A stretch of 64,000 nt of DNA from Solimonas sp040066175 (GTDB lineage: Bacteria > Pseudomonadota > Gammaproteobacteria > Nevskiales > Nevskiaceae), in NCBI RefSeq assembly GCF_040066175.1, contig NZ_JBEAAM010000007.1, positions 1 through 64,000 on the forward strand. Direction: 5' to 3'. Below are positions 35,146 to 43,995 of the stretch, piece after piece (positions within the stretch are counted from its first letter, which is position 1; every line of letters begins with the position of its first letter). A program made the position numbers and the translations under genes. The notes under the pieces were generated by a model, which saw nothing but the letters and a program-made list of their open reading frames with translations, had not been told where the DNA came from and did no database searches.

Positions 35146-37957
35146 CGGCCGGCTCGTAGCCGACGCGCTGCACCCACGAGCCGCGATCCTCGTAGGGCAT
35201 CGTCACGCAGCTCGTGCCCGGCAGCGTGTCGGACCCCGGTCCGATCACGCCGGTCAGCGAACACAGCTGCGAGCGCGGATGGATGCGCCGGCACTTGTCC
35301 AGGTCGGCGACGGTCAGCGCCGCACTGCCGTTGTACGCTGCCGCCAGCGCCGCGAGCGCGCGCGTCAGCGCGGCACGCATCACCTCGTCGCGGCTGCGGC
35401 CATTGCGGTAGTCGCGGCGCAGCGCCAGGCCCGAGTGCTGCGGATCGAGCGCGCGCAACACGAGGTTGTCCATCACGCTCTGGTCGAAGACATGGCTGCC
35501 GACGCCAGCGAGGCGGCCGAAGATGGTCAGGCCGGCTTCGGGGTCCGGGTTGTTCGGATCGGCGTCCGGTACGCCCGGGTCGATGACGCGGTTGCGCAGG
35601 GCGCCGAACAGCTCCTCGCGCAGCGCATCGACCAGCGCGGCGAACAGCGTCGGCGCGACGCCGTCGCGCGCGTCCTCGGCGACGATGTCCTGCTCCGGCC
35701 CGAAGGCGACGCCGTCCCAGGCGAGAACGGTGTCGAGCAGCGCGCGTTCGACGTCGCCCAGCGTCGCGCCAGCACTGGCGCGGAAGGCGGCGAGCAGCGG
35801 CAGGTACTCGCGCGCACGGTGGTCGCGGATGCCATGGTGGCGGTCGATCTCGCGCAGGTCGGCGAAGGTCCAGTCGCTGCGCGTCGCCAGCTTGTCCTGG
35901 ATGCTGGTCACGCGCTGGCCCGGCCCTCCGGGCCGCGAGGTGCTGCCCAGACCTTCGCCGTCGAGCCAGCCGTAGGCCGGCTTGTTGTTCCAGTTGGCGA
36001 CATAGCCCTGCGGTGGATCGATCGCGTGCGGCAGTTCGCCGAACGCCAGCGGCGCGCCGAAGTCGAACGCGCCGCTGCCGGGGATCGGCAGGCGCATGTC
36101 GGTGTCGGCGCTGCGGCGCGGGAACAGCCCCGGATGGAAATAGCCGATGTGACCGTCGCGCGTGGCGACGGTGACGTTCTCGTTCCAGGTCACTTTGCTG
36201 ACCGCTTCGCGGAACTCGTCGAAGCTGCGCACTCGCGCCCAGGCGCCGACGCCTTCGATCGTCTCGATCTCGCGGCCGAACATCGCGTACTGCAGGCTGC
36301 GCGCCAGCCCCGCCGCGTCGTCGCGGGCGACGATCGGCCCGTGCACGGTGCGGCAGACCTGCACGGTCGTGGACCGCGCCGGCGGACCGAACGGAATGCC
36401 CTGCTGCGACAGACGGTACGCGATGGTCTCGTCGCGGCAGGCCATGTCCTTCCACTGGCCGTCGTGGAAATACTGGTTCGCACTGCAGCTGCCGGCCGCC
36501 TGCTGGGCGGTGGAGCAGATCGTCTCGACGAAGGAGTCGATGGTCTTGCTGTAGCCCGTCGTCAGGCCCCAGGCGGCGTGCTCGGTATAGCCGATGCCGA
36601 CCGCCGGCAGGATCGGCACCGACGAACCGCGCGCGTGGTAGTCGCCGGCGTGGATCTCGAACTCGACCAGCAGCAGCGGATAGCTGTAGCCGAGCTGCGG
36701 CCCGCCGACCATCAGCGTGCCGCCACCACGCGTGCGCGACGGCGCCAGTGCGTAGGCCATGCTGCCGCCGTGCAGCTGCGCGCGCAGATCCTGCAGTGCG
36801 CGGATCGCCGAACGCACGGCGGCGCGCGCGGCGCGCGCCCTGTCGGCCTGTGTGGCCCGGGCGGAGCCCGGTTTGCGCGACAGCCCTTCACCGCCCGCGC
36901 CGAGCCCGCCGCTGTACGCCCGCGCCTTGCCGATCGGCAGCGAACAGTCCGCGGGCGCCGGCGCGTGACCGGTGCCCGGCCCTCTCCAGATCGTCTCCGG
37001 CAGGGTCAGCGCCCAGTCGGCCATCGCGCGGAACACGGCATCGCGGCCGGCGGCCGGCTCCGGCTGGTTGGAGAACGTGCCGACCGTGCGCGGCACGCTG
37101 ACCGCTGCCTTCGGGTCGTCGAGCCAGTTCAGGTCGAGGAAGGCATCGTAGGCTGCGCTGCGCGAACCGTACTCGGCTTCGAGCTGCCTGAGCATCTGGA
37201 TGTTGAGGAACTCGTTGCCGCCCTCGGACGCGACGAAACGCGTGATATAGACACCGGCGGCGAGCACGTCCTTGACCGTGAACGGCGCCGGCGTGGTCGT
37301 CAGCAGCGCGTACTCGGCCGGCAGCAGCGACGGATCGGTCTGCACGCGCGCCAGCCAGGCATTGGCGCCATCGACGTAGCCGAGCACCGCCTGCTGGGCG
37401 TCGGCCGACGCCGCGTCGAAGAACGCCTGGTACTCGGCGTCGCTGTAGGTCACGGTACGCTGCTGGATGTCGGCGGGCACGCTGCCGCAGCCGGCCAGTT
37501 CGCCGAAGGTGCCGGCGCCGAAACGGCGCACCGCGTCCATCAGGAACAGGCGATCGCGCGCGATGGCGTAGCCGACGCCGAACCAGCCGTCGCGCAGCGT
37601 GCGGCCATAGACGATCGGCACGCCGTAGGCGTCGCGGTAGATCTCGACGCCGTCTTTGGGGCGCTCCGGCGTACCGGGCTTGGTCCCCAGCGCACCGGGC
37701 TTGGCGTCGAAGGACCAGTACAGCAGGCGCTGGTCGTCCACGTGCGCGCCGTAGTCGGCAGGGTTGCCGGTGAGGCTGCCCTGAGCCTGACCGGCCACCG
37801 AGAAGAAACCGGACTGTCCCGGCGGCAGCGCGGTCTCCGCCTTGAGCACGAGAGAATCCGCACCCGCTGCGCGGTCCGGCGTCTCCGAACTGCCGCAGGC
37901 CGCCACCAGCCCCGCTCCCAGCGCCAGCACCGCCGCGCGCCCGACACCCTTGGTCAT
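35138..37957 (-). CDS. Penicillin-acylase-family Ntn hydrolase, lipoprotein
   Basis: 939 residues. Lipobox L-V-A-A-C with Cys21 anchors it to a membrane facing the periplasm. Alpha-chain region to ~395, then the autocatalytic site H-G-G-S399-M-A with P-S-R-T-R-G-G-G-T-L-M downstream: Ser399 becomes the N-terminal nucleophile after self-cleavage. The family deacylates amides such as beta-lactams, acyl-homoserine lactones and aculeacin; the substrate here is unknown. N-terminal region before residue 100 is an extra segment. It is first in the operon with the FAD enzyme. Confidence 0.9.
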   Translation of the reverse strand: MTKGVGRAAVLALGAGLVAACGSSETPDRAAGADSLVLKAETALPPGQSGFFSVAGQAQGSLTGNPADYGAHVDDQRLLYWSFDAKPGALGTKPGTPERPKDGVEIYRDAYGVPIVYGRTLRDGWFGVGYAIARDRLFLMDAVRRFGAGTFGELAGCGSVPADIQQRTVTYSDAEYQAFFDAASADAQQAVLGYVDGANAWLARVQTDPSLLPAEYALLTTTPAPFTVKDVLAAGVYITRFVASEGGNEFLNIQMLRQLEAEYGSRSAAYDAFLDLNWLDDPKAAVSVPRTVGTFSNQPEPAAGRDAVFRAMADWALTLPETIWRGPGTGHAPAPADCSLPIGKARAYSGGLGAGGEGLSRKPGSARATQADRARAARAAVRSAIRALQDLRAQLHGGSMAYALAPSRTRGGGTLMVGGPQLGYSYPLLLVEFEIHAGDYHARGSSVPILPAVGIGYTEHAAWGLTTGYSKTIDSFVETICSTAQQAAGSCSANQYFHDGQWKDMACRDETIAYRLSQQGIPFGPPARSTTVQVCRTVHGPIVARDDAAGLARSLQYAMFGREIETIEGVGAWARVRSFDEFREAVSKVTWNENVTVATRDGHIGYFHPGLFPRRSADTDMRLPIPGSGAFDFGAPLAFGELPHAIDPPQGYVANWNNKPAYGWLDGEGLGSTSRPGGPGQRVTSIQDKLATRSDWTFADLREIDRHHGIRDHRAREYLPLLAAFRASAGATLGDVERALLDTVLAWDGVAFGPEQDIVAEDARDGVAPTLFAALVDALREELFGALRNRVIDPGVPDADPNNPDPEAGLTIFGRLAGVGSHVFDQSVMDNLVLRALDPQHSGLALRRDYRNGRSRDEVMRAALTRALAALAAAYNGSAALTVADLDKCRRIHPRSQLCSLTGVIGPGSDTLPGTSCVTMPYEDRGSWVQRVGYEPADD

Positions 37958-38008
37958 CCGTCTCTCCTCCGAGCGGTAGCGCCGACGCGCACGCCCCGGA
38001 TCTGCACC

Positions 38009-39079
38009 CTATTTCTGGATCGCGCTCAACGGCAGCCTGCCGATCGCCGTGTCGGTGAGGCTGCCCAGATACAGCGCATCGCCGTGCTGCTCGACGCTGG
38101 TGATCGGCGCATACGCGCCGCGGCCCTTGTACTGCAGGTTGGCGACCACCTTGCCGTCGAGATCCAGCCCCAGCACCCAGCCGTGATGCGCCGGCCCCGG
38201 CTGCAGGAAATCCGGCAGGCGGAACACGATCCTGCGCAGGTCCGGCTTGGGCAGCAGCGCATCGAGCGCGGCGGTGCGCGGCGCGTACAGCGCGAGCCAG
38301 AACTGACCCTTGTCGTTGTAGCTGAGGTTGTCGGGAAAGCCCGGCAGGTTGTCGATGAAGATGTCCGAGGTGCCGGCCTTTTCGCCCTTGAGCCAGTAGC
38401 GGCGCACGCGGTACTTCGTGGTCTCGCTGACCAGCACGTAGGCGTCATCGGGACCGACGGCGACGCCATTGGCGAAGTACAGGTCGCGCAGCAGCACCGT
38501 GGTCTTGTCGGTGTCGAAGTCGTATTCGAGCAGACGGCCATTGGCGCCGTGCTCCATCACGTCGGCCATCGTGTCGGGCCACGCGAACTTCGAGGACGCA
38601 TCGGTGAAATAGACCTTGTGCGTCATGCGCGTGTTGTCCACGTCGTCCACAAAGCGGAACGGCACGCCCTCGGCCTCGACCGCGAGCAGCTGCTGGGCGC
38701 CCTGCCCGCCGACCAGCAGCAGGCCCTTGACCGCGTCGGCGACGAGCACGCCGCCGCGCGGACCGAAGCTCAGGCCCAGCGGCCGGCCGCCGGTATCGGC
38801 GAGCAGCATGCCGCCGCTGCCGTTGCGGTTGAACATCATCACGCGGCCGTCGTCGTAGCCGGCATAGATGCGGCCGGCGGCGTCCACCGCGATGCCTTCC
38901 GGTCCGCGGCCGACGCCCTCGGCCAGCCGCTCGACCGCCTTGAGCGTCTCGTTGTACGGATAGGCGCCGTCGGCAAGCGGTTGCGGCGTCCACGCCCTGG
39001 GCTCGATCGGCACCGGCCAGAACAACAGATAAGCCACGACCAGACCCAGCGGCAGCACCAGATAACCCAGCAGTCTCAA
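38009..39079 (-). CDS. Strictosidine-synthase/SMP-30-like beta-propeller protein
   Basis: 356 residues. One N-terminal membrane helix (~3-20) anchors a periplasmic six-bladed propeller; R-G-P-E-G-I-A-V-D (~58), Y-F-T-D-A-S-S-K-F (~157), L-P-G-F-P-D-N-L-S (~240) and H-H-G-W-V match the strictosidine-synthase-like/ gluconolactonase-type family. The enzymatic role in bacteria is generally unknown; lactonase activity is possible. A TTG at 39079 preceded by GGGG is the best start; there is no ATG in range. Lies 51 bases upstream of the acylase gene on the same strand, so possibly in its operon. Confidence 0.82.
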   Translation of the reverse strand: MRLLGYLVLPLGLVVAYLLFWPVPIEPRAWTPQPLADGAYPYNETLKAVERLAEGVGRGPEGIAVDAAGRIYAGYDDGRVMMFNRNGSGGMLLADTGGRPLGLSFGPRGGVLVADAVKGLLLVGGQGAQQLLAVEAEGVPFRFVDDVDNTRMTHKVYFTDASSKFAWPDTMADVMEHGANGRLLEYDFDTDKTTVLLRDLYFANGVAVGPDDAYVLVSETTKYRVRRYWLKGEKAGTSDIFIDNLPGFPDNLSYNDKGQFWLALYAPRTAALDALLPKPDLRRIVFRLPDFLQPGPAHHGWVLGLDLDGKVVANLQYKGRGAYAPITSVEQHGDALYLGSLTDTAIGRLPLSAIQK

Positions 39080-39141
39080 GTTGTTATCCCCGTTTTGTCG
39101 TCCTTGAACCGCGGCCGCGTCCGGCCAGCGGGCGCAGCCAC

Positions 39142-39147
39142 TATAAT
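39142..39147 (+). promoter_or_regulatory. -10 box upstream of the acyl-CoA synthetase gene
   Basis: Perfect TATAAT in C-T-A-T-A-A-T-G context, 124 bases before the ATG at 39272. No convincing -35 lies 16-18 bases upstream. The same CTATAAT context precedes chrA. Confidence 0.4.
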
Positions 39148-39271
39148 GCCCGGCCACTTGGCCGCACGCATCCACTCCGAAAGGACTGCGCGGCGGCCCG
39201 TCGCGGCCGGCCGGGGTTCGGGGCGCCACCGCGGCGATTTCAGCCAACACGCTTTGTTTGGGGGAAACCGA

Positions 39272-40921
39272 ATGTCCGTCAAGAATCCCGTCGAGACGCT
39301 GCTGCAATGGGCCAAGGAGAAGCCCAATCAGGGCTGGCTGTTCCAGCCGGTCAACGGCGTCTGGAAGAAATACACCTGGGCCGAGTGCGAGGCGCAGGTG
39401 CGCTCGATGGCCACGGCGCTGCGCAATCTCGGCCTGCCGGCCGGCGCCGCCATCGCCATCTCGGGCCGCAACACCGCGCACTGGTTCCTCGCCGACATGG
39501 CGATCGCGATGGCCGGCTACGTCAGCGTCGGCCTGTATCCCAAGCAGGCGCCGGACGCGGTCAAGTACATCCTCAATCACTGCGAGGCCAAGGCGATCTT
39601 CATCGGCCCGATGCCGGACGTGGACGAGTTCATGGGCTGCCTGCCGCAGGGCATCATCACGATCGCCTTCCCGTATCCGGACGTCCCCAAGTGCGATCAC
39701 AACTGGGATGACCTGGTGCGCGCCAGCGAACCCTTCGCCGGTTACCAGCCGCCCGACCCCAAGCAGATGGTGTCGCTGATCTACACCTCCGGCACCACCG
39801 GCAACCCCAAGGGCGTGATCATCACCGGCGAGAACCTGACCTTCGCGACGCAGGGCCTGCTCAAGGCGATGCCGGCGATCGGCCAGGAACGTTTCTTTTC
39901 CTATCTGCCGTTGGCGCACGCCTTCGAGCGCGGCGCGGTCGAGCTGGCGTCGATCTATCTCGGCGGCGAGGTCTGGTTCCTGGAGAACCTCGACAAGCTC
40001 GCCGAGCAGCTCAAGGAAGTCGCACCGACCCGCTTCTACGGGGTGCCGCTGGTGTACAGCCGCATCCAGGCCGGCGTGCTCAAGAAGATGCCGCAGGAGA
40101 AGCTCGACCGTCTGCTGCGGATTCCTCTGCTGTCCAGCCTGATCAAGAAGAAGATCAGGAAGGCGATCGGCCTGCAGAACGCGCGCTACCTGTTCGTCGG
40201 CGCCGCACCGATGCCGGTGCCGCTGATGGAGTGGTTCGCCAAGCTCGGCATCACCATCCTGCAGGGCTACGGCATGACCGAGAACAACATCTACGCGACC
40301 GCGAGCCTGCCGGGCGCCAACCGCCTCGGCGCGGTCGGCCGCGCGATGCCGGGCGCCGACATGCGCCTGTCCGAGGAAGGCGAGATCCAGTTCAAGCATC
40401 CCGGCGTGACGCTCGGCTACTACAAGGACAAGGACAAGACCGACGAGCTGTTCACCGCCGACGGCTGGCTGCGCACCGGCGACAAGGGCCGTATCGACGA
40501 GGACGGCTACCTGTACATCACCGGCCGCGTCAAGGACATCTTCAAGACCCTCAAGGGCAAGTACGTCGCGCCGGCACCGATCGAGGGCGCGCTGTCGCGC
40601 AACACCGACATCGACCAGCTGTGCTTCGTCGGCGCCGGCCTCAAGCAGCCGATCATGATCGTCACGCTGTCCGCCAACGGACTGGCCAAGCCGCGCGCGG
40701 ACGTCGAGAAAGGTCTGATCGCCGACATGGAGGCGGTCAACGCCACGCTCGAACCCCACGAGCAGATCGCCAAGATCGTCGTCGCCAAGGACGCCTGGAC
40801 CATCGACAACGGCGTGATGACGCCGACGATGAAGGTCAAGCGCAACGAGGTCGAGAAGCGCTATCTGCCGCTGCTCGAAAAGCACGCCAACGACTACAAG
40901 ACCAAGGTGGTCTGGGAGTGA
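39272..40921 (+). CDS. AMP-dependent long-chain acyl-CoA synthetase
   Basis: 549 residues. AMP-binding signature Y-T-S-G-T-T-G-N-P-K-G at 171-181, G-Y-G-M-T-E near 345, and G-W-L-R-T-G-D then K-D-I-F-K-T-L-K-G-K near 405-430. This activates a long-chain carboxylate to acyl-CoA through an acyl-adenylate. It could feed the WS/DGAT or beta-oxidation. SD GGGGAAA precedes ATG. A longer frame runs upstream on this strand but lacks any conserved content. Confidence 0.92.
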   Translation: MSVKNPVETLLQWAKEKPNQGWLFQPVNGVWKKYTWAECEAQVRSMATALRNLGLPAGAAIAISGRNTAHWFLADMAIAMAGYVSVGLYPKQAPDAVKYILNHCEAKAIFIGPMPDVDEFMGCLPQGIITIAFPYPDVPKCDHNWDDLVRASEPFAGYQPPDPKQMVSLIYTSGTTGNPKGVIITGENLTFATQGLLKAMPAIGQERFFSYLPLAHAFERGAVELASIYLGGEVWFLENLDKLAEQLKEVAPTRFYGVPLVYSRIQAGVLKKMPQEKLDRLLRIPLLSSLIKKKIRKAIGLQNARYLFVGAAPMPVPLMEWFAKLGITILQGYGMTENNIYATASLPGANRLGAVGRAMPGADMRLSEEGEIQFKHPGVTLGYYKDKDKTDELFTADGWLRTGDKGRIDEDGYLYITGRVKDIFKTLKGKYVAPAPIEGALSRNTDIDQLCFVGAGLKQPIMIVTLSANGLAKPRADVEKGLIADMEAVNATLEPHEQIAKIVVAKDAWTIDNGVMTPTMKVKRNEVEKRYLPLLEKHANDYKTKVVWE

Positions 40922-40976
40922 GGCCGGCGGCGGGCGCTGCGCATGGCTGCGGCGCACCGCCCGCCCGCCCGCGGCA

Positions 40977-41846
40977 TCAGGCGAACACGATCGTCTTGTT
41001 GCCGTTGACGATGATGCGGTCCTCGACATGCCAGCGCACGGCGCGGGCCAGCACCTGCCGTTCGAGATCGCGGCCGAGGTGACGCAGGTCCGGCACCTCG
41101 TGGCGATGGGTCGCGCGCACGGTGTCCTGCTCGATGATCGGTCCCTGATCGAGGTCCGAGGTCACGTAGTGCGCAGTCGCACCGATGACTTTCACGCCGC
41201 GCTCGTAGGCCTGCCGGTAGGGATCGGCCCCGACGAAGGCCGGCAGGAAGCTGTGGTGGATGTTGATGATGCGGTTCGGGAACCCGGCGACGAATTCCGG
41301 CGACAGGATGCGCATGTAGCGCGCCAGCACGATCAGGTCGGCCTGGCCGCCGAGCAGGTCCAGCATGCGCGCCTCGGCCCGTGCATGCGTCGCGCCATCG
41401 ACCGGCACGTGCTCGTAGCGCACGCCGAAGCGCTCGACCGCGTCGCGCAGGTCGGGGTGATTGGAGATCACCATCGGGATCTCGACGCCCAGCTCGCCGC
41501 GCTGCCAGCGCCACAGCAGCTCCATCAGCGCGTGATCGTGCTTCGACACGAGGATCGCCATGCGCAGGCGATCGGCGGCATAACTGATGTGCCACTGCAT
41601 GCCGAACCGTCGCGCAACGACTTCGTCGAAAGCCTGTGCCAGCGCGCTGCGCGAGACGTCCAGATGCGGCGTCTGGAATTCCAGGCGCATGAAGAAGCGC
41701 CCGCCTTCCGGATCGGTCGAATGCTGGTCCAGCTCGGTGACGTTGACACCGTGGTGATAGAGGAACGTCGTCACCGCCGAGACGATGCCGGGTCGGTCCG
41801 GGCAGGCGATCAGCAGGCGGGCGGTGGTGTCGGATGCGGCGGTCAT
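40977..41846 (-). CDS. purU: Formyltetrahydrofolate deformylase
   Basis: 289 residues. N-terminal ACT domain (~10-85: C-P-D-R-P-G-I-V-S) and C-terminal formyltransferase fold with the N-I-H-H-S-F-L-P motif (~199-206) and D-L-D-Q-G-P-I-I (~231-238), giving catalytic Asn, His and Asp. It hydrolyses 10-formyl-THF to THF and formate, balancing one-carbon and purine metabolism. The ACT domain commonly senses Met/Gly. It is convergent with the acyl-CoA synthetase; the 55-base gap is very GC-rich with imperfect stems. Confidence 0.95.
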   Translation of the reverse strand: MTAASDTTARLLIACPDRPGIVSAVTTFLYHHGVNVTELDQHSTDPEGGRFFMRLEFQTPHLDVSRSALAQAFDEVVARRFGMQWHISYAADRLRMAILVSKHDHALMELLWRWQRGELGVEIPMVISNHPDLRDAVERFGVRYEHVPVDGATHARAEARMLDLLGGQADLIVLARYMRILSPEFVAGFPNRIINIHHSFLPAFVGADPYRQAYERGVKVIGATAHYVTSDLDQGPIIEQDTVRATHRHEVPDLRHLGRDLERQVLARAVRWHVEDRIIVNGNKTIVFA

Positions 41847-41919
41847 GAACGGGTACGGACGGCAAATCGCGCGGCTTTATAGCCGGTCGCGGCCGGTTTT
41901 GCGAACCGGCGAGCCCGTC

Positions 41920-43239
41920 TCAGCCCTGCAGCAGGGCCTTGAGCCGGGCCGCTTCCTCCGGGAACCACGGCCCGTTGGCCTTCAGCGTCTCGGCGACGAC
42001 GCGGCGGGCGTCGGCGTCACGGCCGAGCGCGCGCAGCGCGCGCACGCGCTGCTCGGCCACCTGCAGGCGGTTGATGCCGTAAGCCTTGGCCGCGGCCAGT
42101 TCGAGATACGGCAGCGCCTCGGCCGCCTTGCCGCGCGAGAGCAGGCTGCGACCGTGGCGGAAGGCATAGACGTAATCCTCCGGGTATGCCGCGATCAGCT
42201 GCACCATCAGCGCGTCCAGGCGCGCGTAGTCACCGCTGCGCCGCGCCAGCCGTTCCAGATACACGCGCAGGTTGTCGGCGAGGTTGCGGTCCTTGCCCAG
42301 GTCCTCGCCGATGCGCGCACGGACGTCCGCCACCGCGCGCTCCAGCAGCGTGCGCTCGGCGTCCGCGTCGCCCAGCGCCAGGTGCAGGTCGGCGGTGGTC
42401 AGCACCACCGAACGCGTGTCGGCGCAACGATCCTTGCCGAATGCACCGCGCTCGACCAGTTCGAGCATCCGCGCGCGCTGCGCGACCAGCAGCGGCTTGT
42501 CGGCGGCGTCGGCCGCGCAGGCTAGATAGCGATCGACCTCGTAGGGACGCTGGCAGCCGAGCGCGCCGTCGAGCACGCGCGGGCCTTCACTCATGCAGGC
42601 GAGCACGTCGTGCTGCTGCGCCGCGTCCAGAAAGCGCAGCCGCGCCAGCCAGGACTGGCCGCGCGCATCCGCCTCGATCGCAGCGCGCGCGGCTGCCGGC
42701 AGACCTGCGAACCAGGCCAGGCCACCGGCGCCGTCATAGCGCGCGTGATACGACTGCAGGACCTCACGGGCGGCCGCCAGCGATGCCGCGCCGCCGTCCT
42801 TGACGCGCGCGGCCAGCGCATCGAGCGTGCCACCGCGGTCGAGCAGATCGTTGACCGCCGCATAGAAATCCGCGCGGGACTGCTCGCCGAGGATGCGGCC
42901 GAGTTCGCGGCCGTCCGCGTCCAGCAGCACGTAGCTCGGCAAGGCCTTCACGCCCAAGCGCGCCTTGAGCGCGGCGCCCTCCGGCGAGTCGGCGTCCTGT
43001 TCGAGCACCACGGCGCGCCTGCGCACCGCGTCCCACTCGCTTCCGGTGAGCACGTTGCGCGCCATGTAGTAGCACGAGTAGCACCAAGGGGCGTGGAAAT
43101 CGATCAGCACGGCGGCGCGGCGCTCGCGCGCGTCGGCGAGCGCCGCCTGCAGCTGCGGCTCGGGCGCGATGTCCGCGGCCGCGGCCAGCGCCGGGATCGC
43201 GGACAGAAGGATCAGCAGGACAGCGTGGCTTCGGGACAC
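41920..43239 (-). CDS. Periplasmic thioredoxin-like protein with TPR-like tail
   Basis: 439 residues. Sec signal peptide (1-22), thioredoxin fold at ~25-130 with W-C53-Y-S-C56, close to the DsbD C-terminal domain type (F-H-A-P-W-C), then a long helical region with TPR-like repeats (~300-435). Probably a periplasmic thiol reductase or oxidase with a protein-binding tail. It overlaps the upstream gene by 28 bases and belongs to the lipid operon to 45.8 kb. Confidence 0.83.
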   Translation of the reverse strand: MSRSHAVLLILLSAIPALAAAADIAPEPQLQAALADARERRAAVLIDFHAPWCYSCYYMARNVLTGSEWDAVRRRAVVLEQDADSPEGAALKARLGVKALPSYVLLDADGRELGRILGEQSRADFYAAVNDLLDRGGTLDALAARVKDGGAASLAAAREVLQSYHARYDGAGGLAWFAGLPAAARAAIEADARGQSWLARLRFLDAAQQHDVLACMSEGPRVLDGALGCQRPYEVDRYLACAADAADKPLLVAQRARMLELVERGAFGKDRCADTRSVVLTTADLHLALGDADAERTLLERAVADVRARIGEDLGKDRNLADNLRVYLERLARRSGDYARLDALMVQLIAAYPEDYVYAFRHGRSLLSRGKAAEALPYLELAAAKAYGINRLQVAEQRVRALRALGRDADARRVVAETLKANGPWFPEEAARLKALLQG

Positions 43240-43979
43240 GTCGGCTCCAGCGGTGGCAGCACCGCGACGACTTTCGGCGGCTCCGAATAATAGGCAATCC
43301 GGGTCACGAAGAGCTGGCCGGTCGCGGGATCGCGGATGTTCGACACGCCGCGGTACTCCAGCAGGCGCCGCCGCTGCGGGTCATAGACCATCTCCAGCGG
43401 ATCGACCAGCAGGCGCAGGAAGGAATCCGGCTCGACCAGGAAACGCACGGCCGGCCTGTCCTCGAACCGGGTGTCGCCGATGCGCCGCGCGCGGAAGCGG
43501 AAGGCATCGAGGCTGCCAGCGACGACCAGGCGGAAGTTCAGCGGCTGGCCGGCCAGCAGCGCATCGAAGCTGGACACGATCAGGCCGTGGAAGCCGGAAT
43601 CGGCACACATCGCCCCTTCGTGCTTCACGCTCGCCGATTCGAGCCGGGCGCCGGCCTGGCCACGCCGTTCGAGCCGGATCTTGTCGCCGACCGCCGTGAT
43701 CGCCTCGGTGTAGCCCTGCTCGGGCAGATCGAGCCGGTACGTCGGAATATACGGATCGGCGCTGAAATCCAGCGACTTGACCCCCAGCAGCCGGCCGTCC
43801 GGCCAGTAGTAGCGGATGCTGCCGCCGGTCCAGCGGCCGTCATCGATGCGCTGCTCGTGCACCTCGGTGTAGAGATGCCGGTCGGTCTTCAGGTCGAAGG
43901 CGTAGCCATAGAACCGTTCGGTGGCGGCGCTCGCGGGCAGCGCCAGGAGTCCAAGCAGAAGTGCGGCGGACCTGCGCAT
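43212..43979 (-). CDS. Secreted hypothetical protein
   Basis: 255 residues with a clear signal peptide (1-18, A-S-A-A). The mature part is beta-rich with few cysteines and ends near P-T-C-P-E-A-T-L-S-C; overall layout is like periplasmic beta-barrel lipid-binding proteins, but no family is recognised. GGAGG lies six bases before ATG 43979; a second ATG (43982) is three bases upstream. Sandwiched between a Cfa-like enzyme and the thioredoxin protein, so a role in envelope maintenance is plausible. Confidence 0.72.
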   Translation of the reverse strand: MRRSAALLLGLLALPASAATERFYGYAFDLKTDRHLYTEVHEQRIDDGRWTGGSIRYYWPDGRLLGVKSLDFSADPYIPTYRLDLPEQGYTEAITAVGDKIRLERRGQAGARLESASVKHEGAMCADSGFHGLIVSSFDALLAGQPLNFRLVVAGSLDAFRFRARRIGDTRFEDRPAVRFLVEPDSFLRLLVDPLEMVYDPQRRRLLEYRGVSNIRDPATGQLFVTRIAYYSEPPKVVAVLPPLEPTCPEATLSC

Positions 43980-43995
43980 CATCGGCCTCCGGTAC

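Noticed and set aside
35114..40921. A 1935-codon open frame on the plus strand
   Set aside because: Only its end (from 39272) is a real gene. The rest is antisense to the acylase and propeller genes and has no domain; absence of stops is an effect of high GC.
40922..40976. Possible bidirectional terminator between the acyl-CoA synthetase and purU
   Set aside because: The gap is GC-rich with several imperfect stems, none clearly dominant and without T-runs.
38009..41029. A 1006-codon open frame on the minus strand
   Set aside because: Only 38009-39079 encodes a recognisable protein; the upstream part mirrors the acyl-CoA synthetase in a shadow frame.
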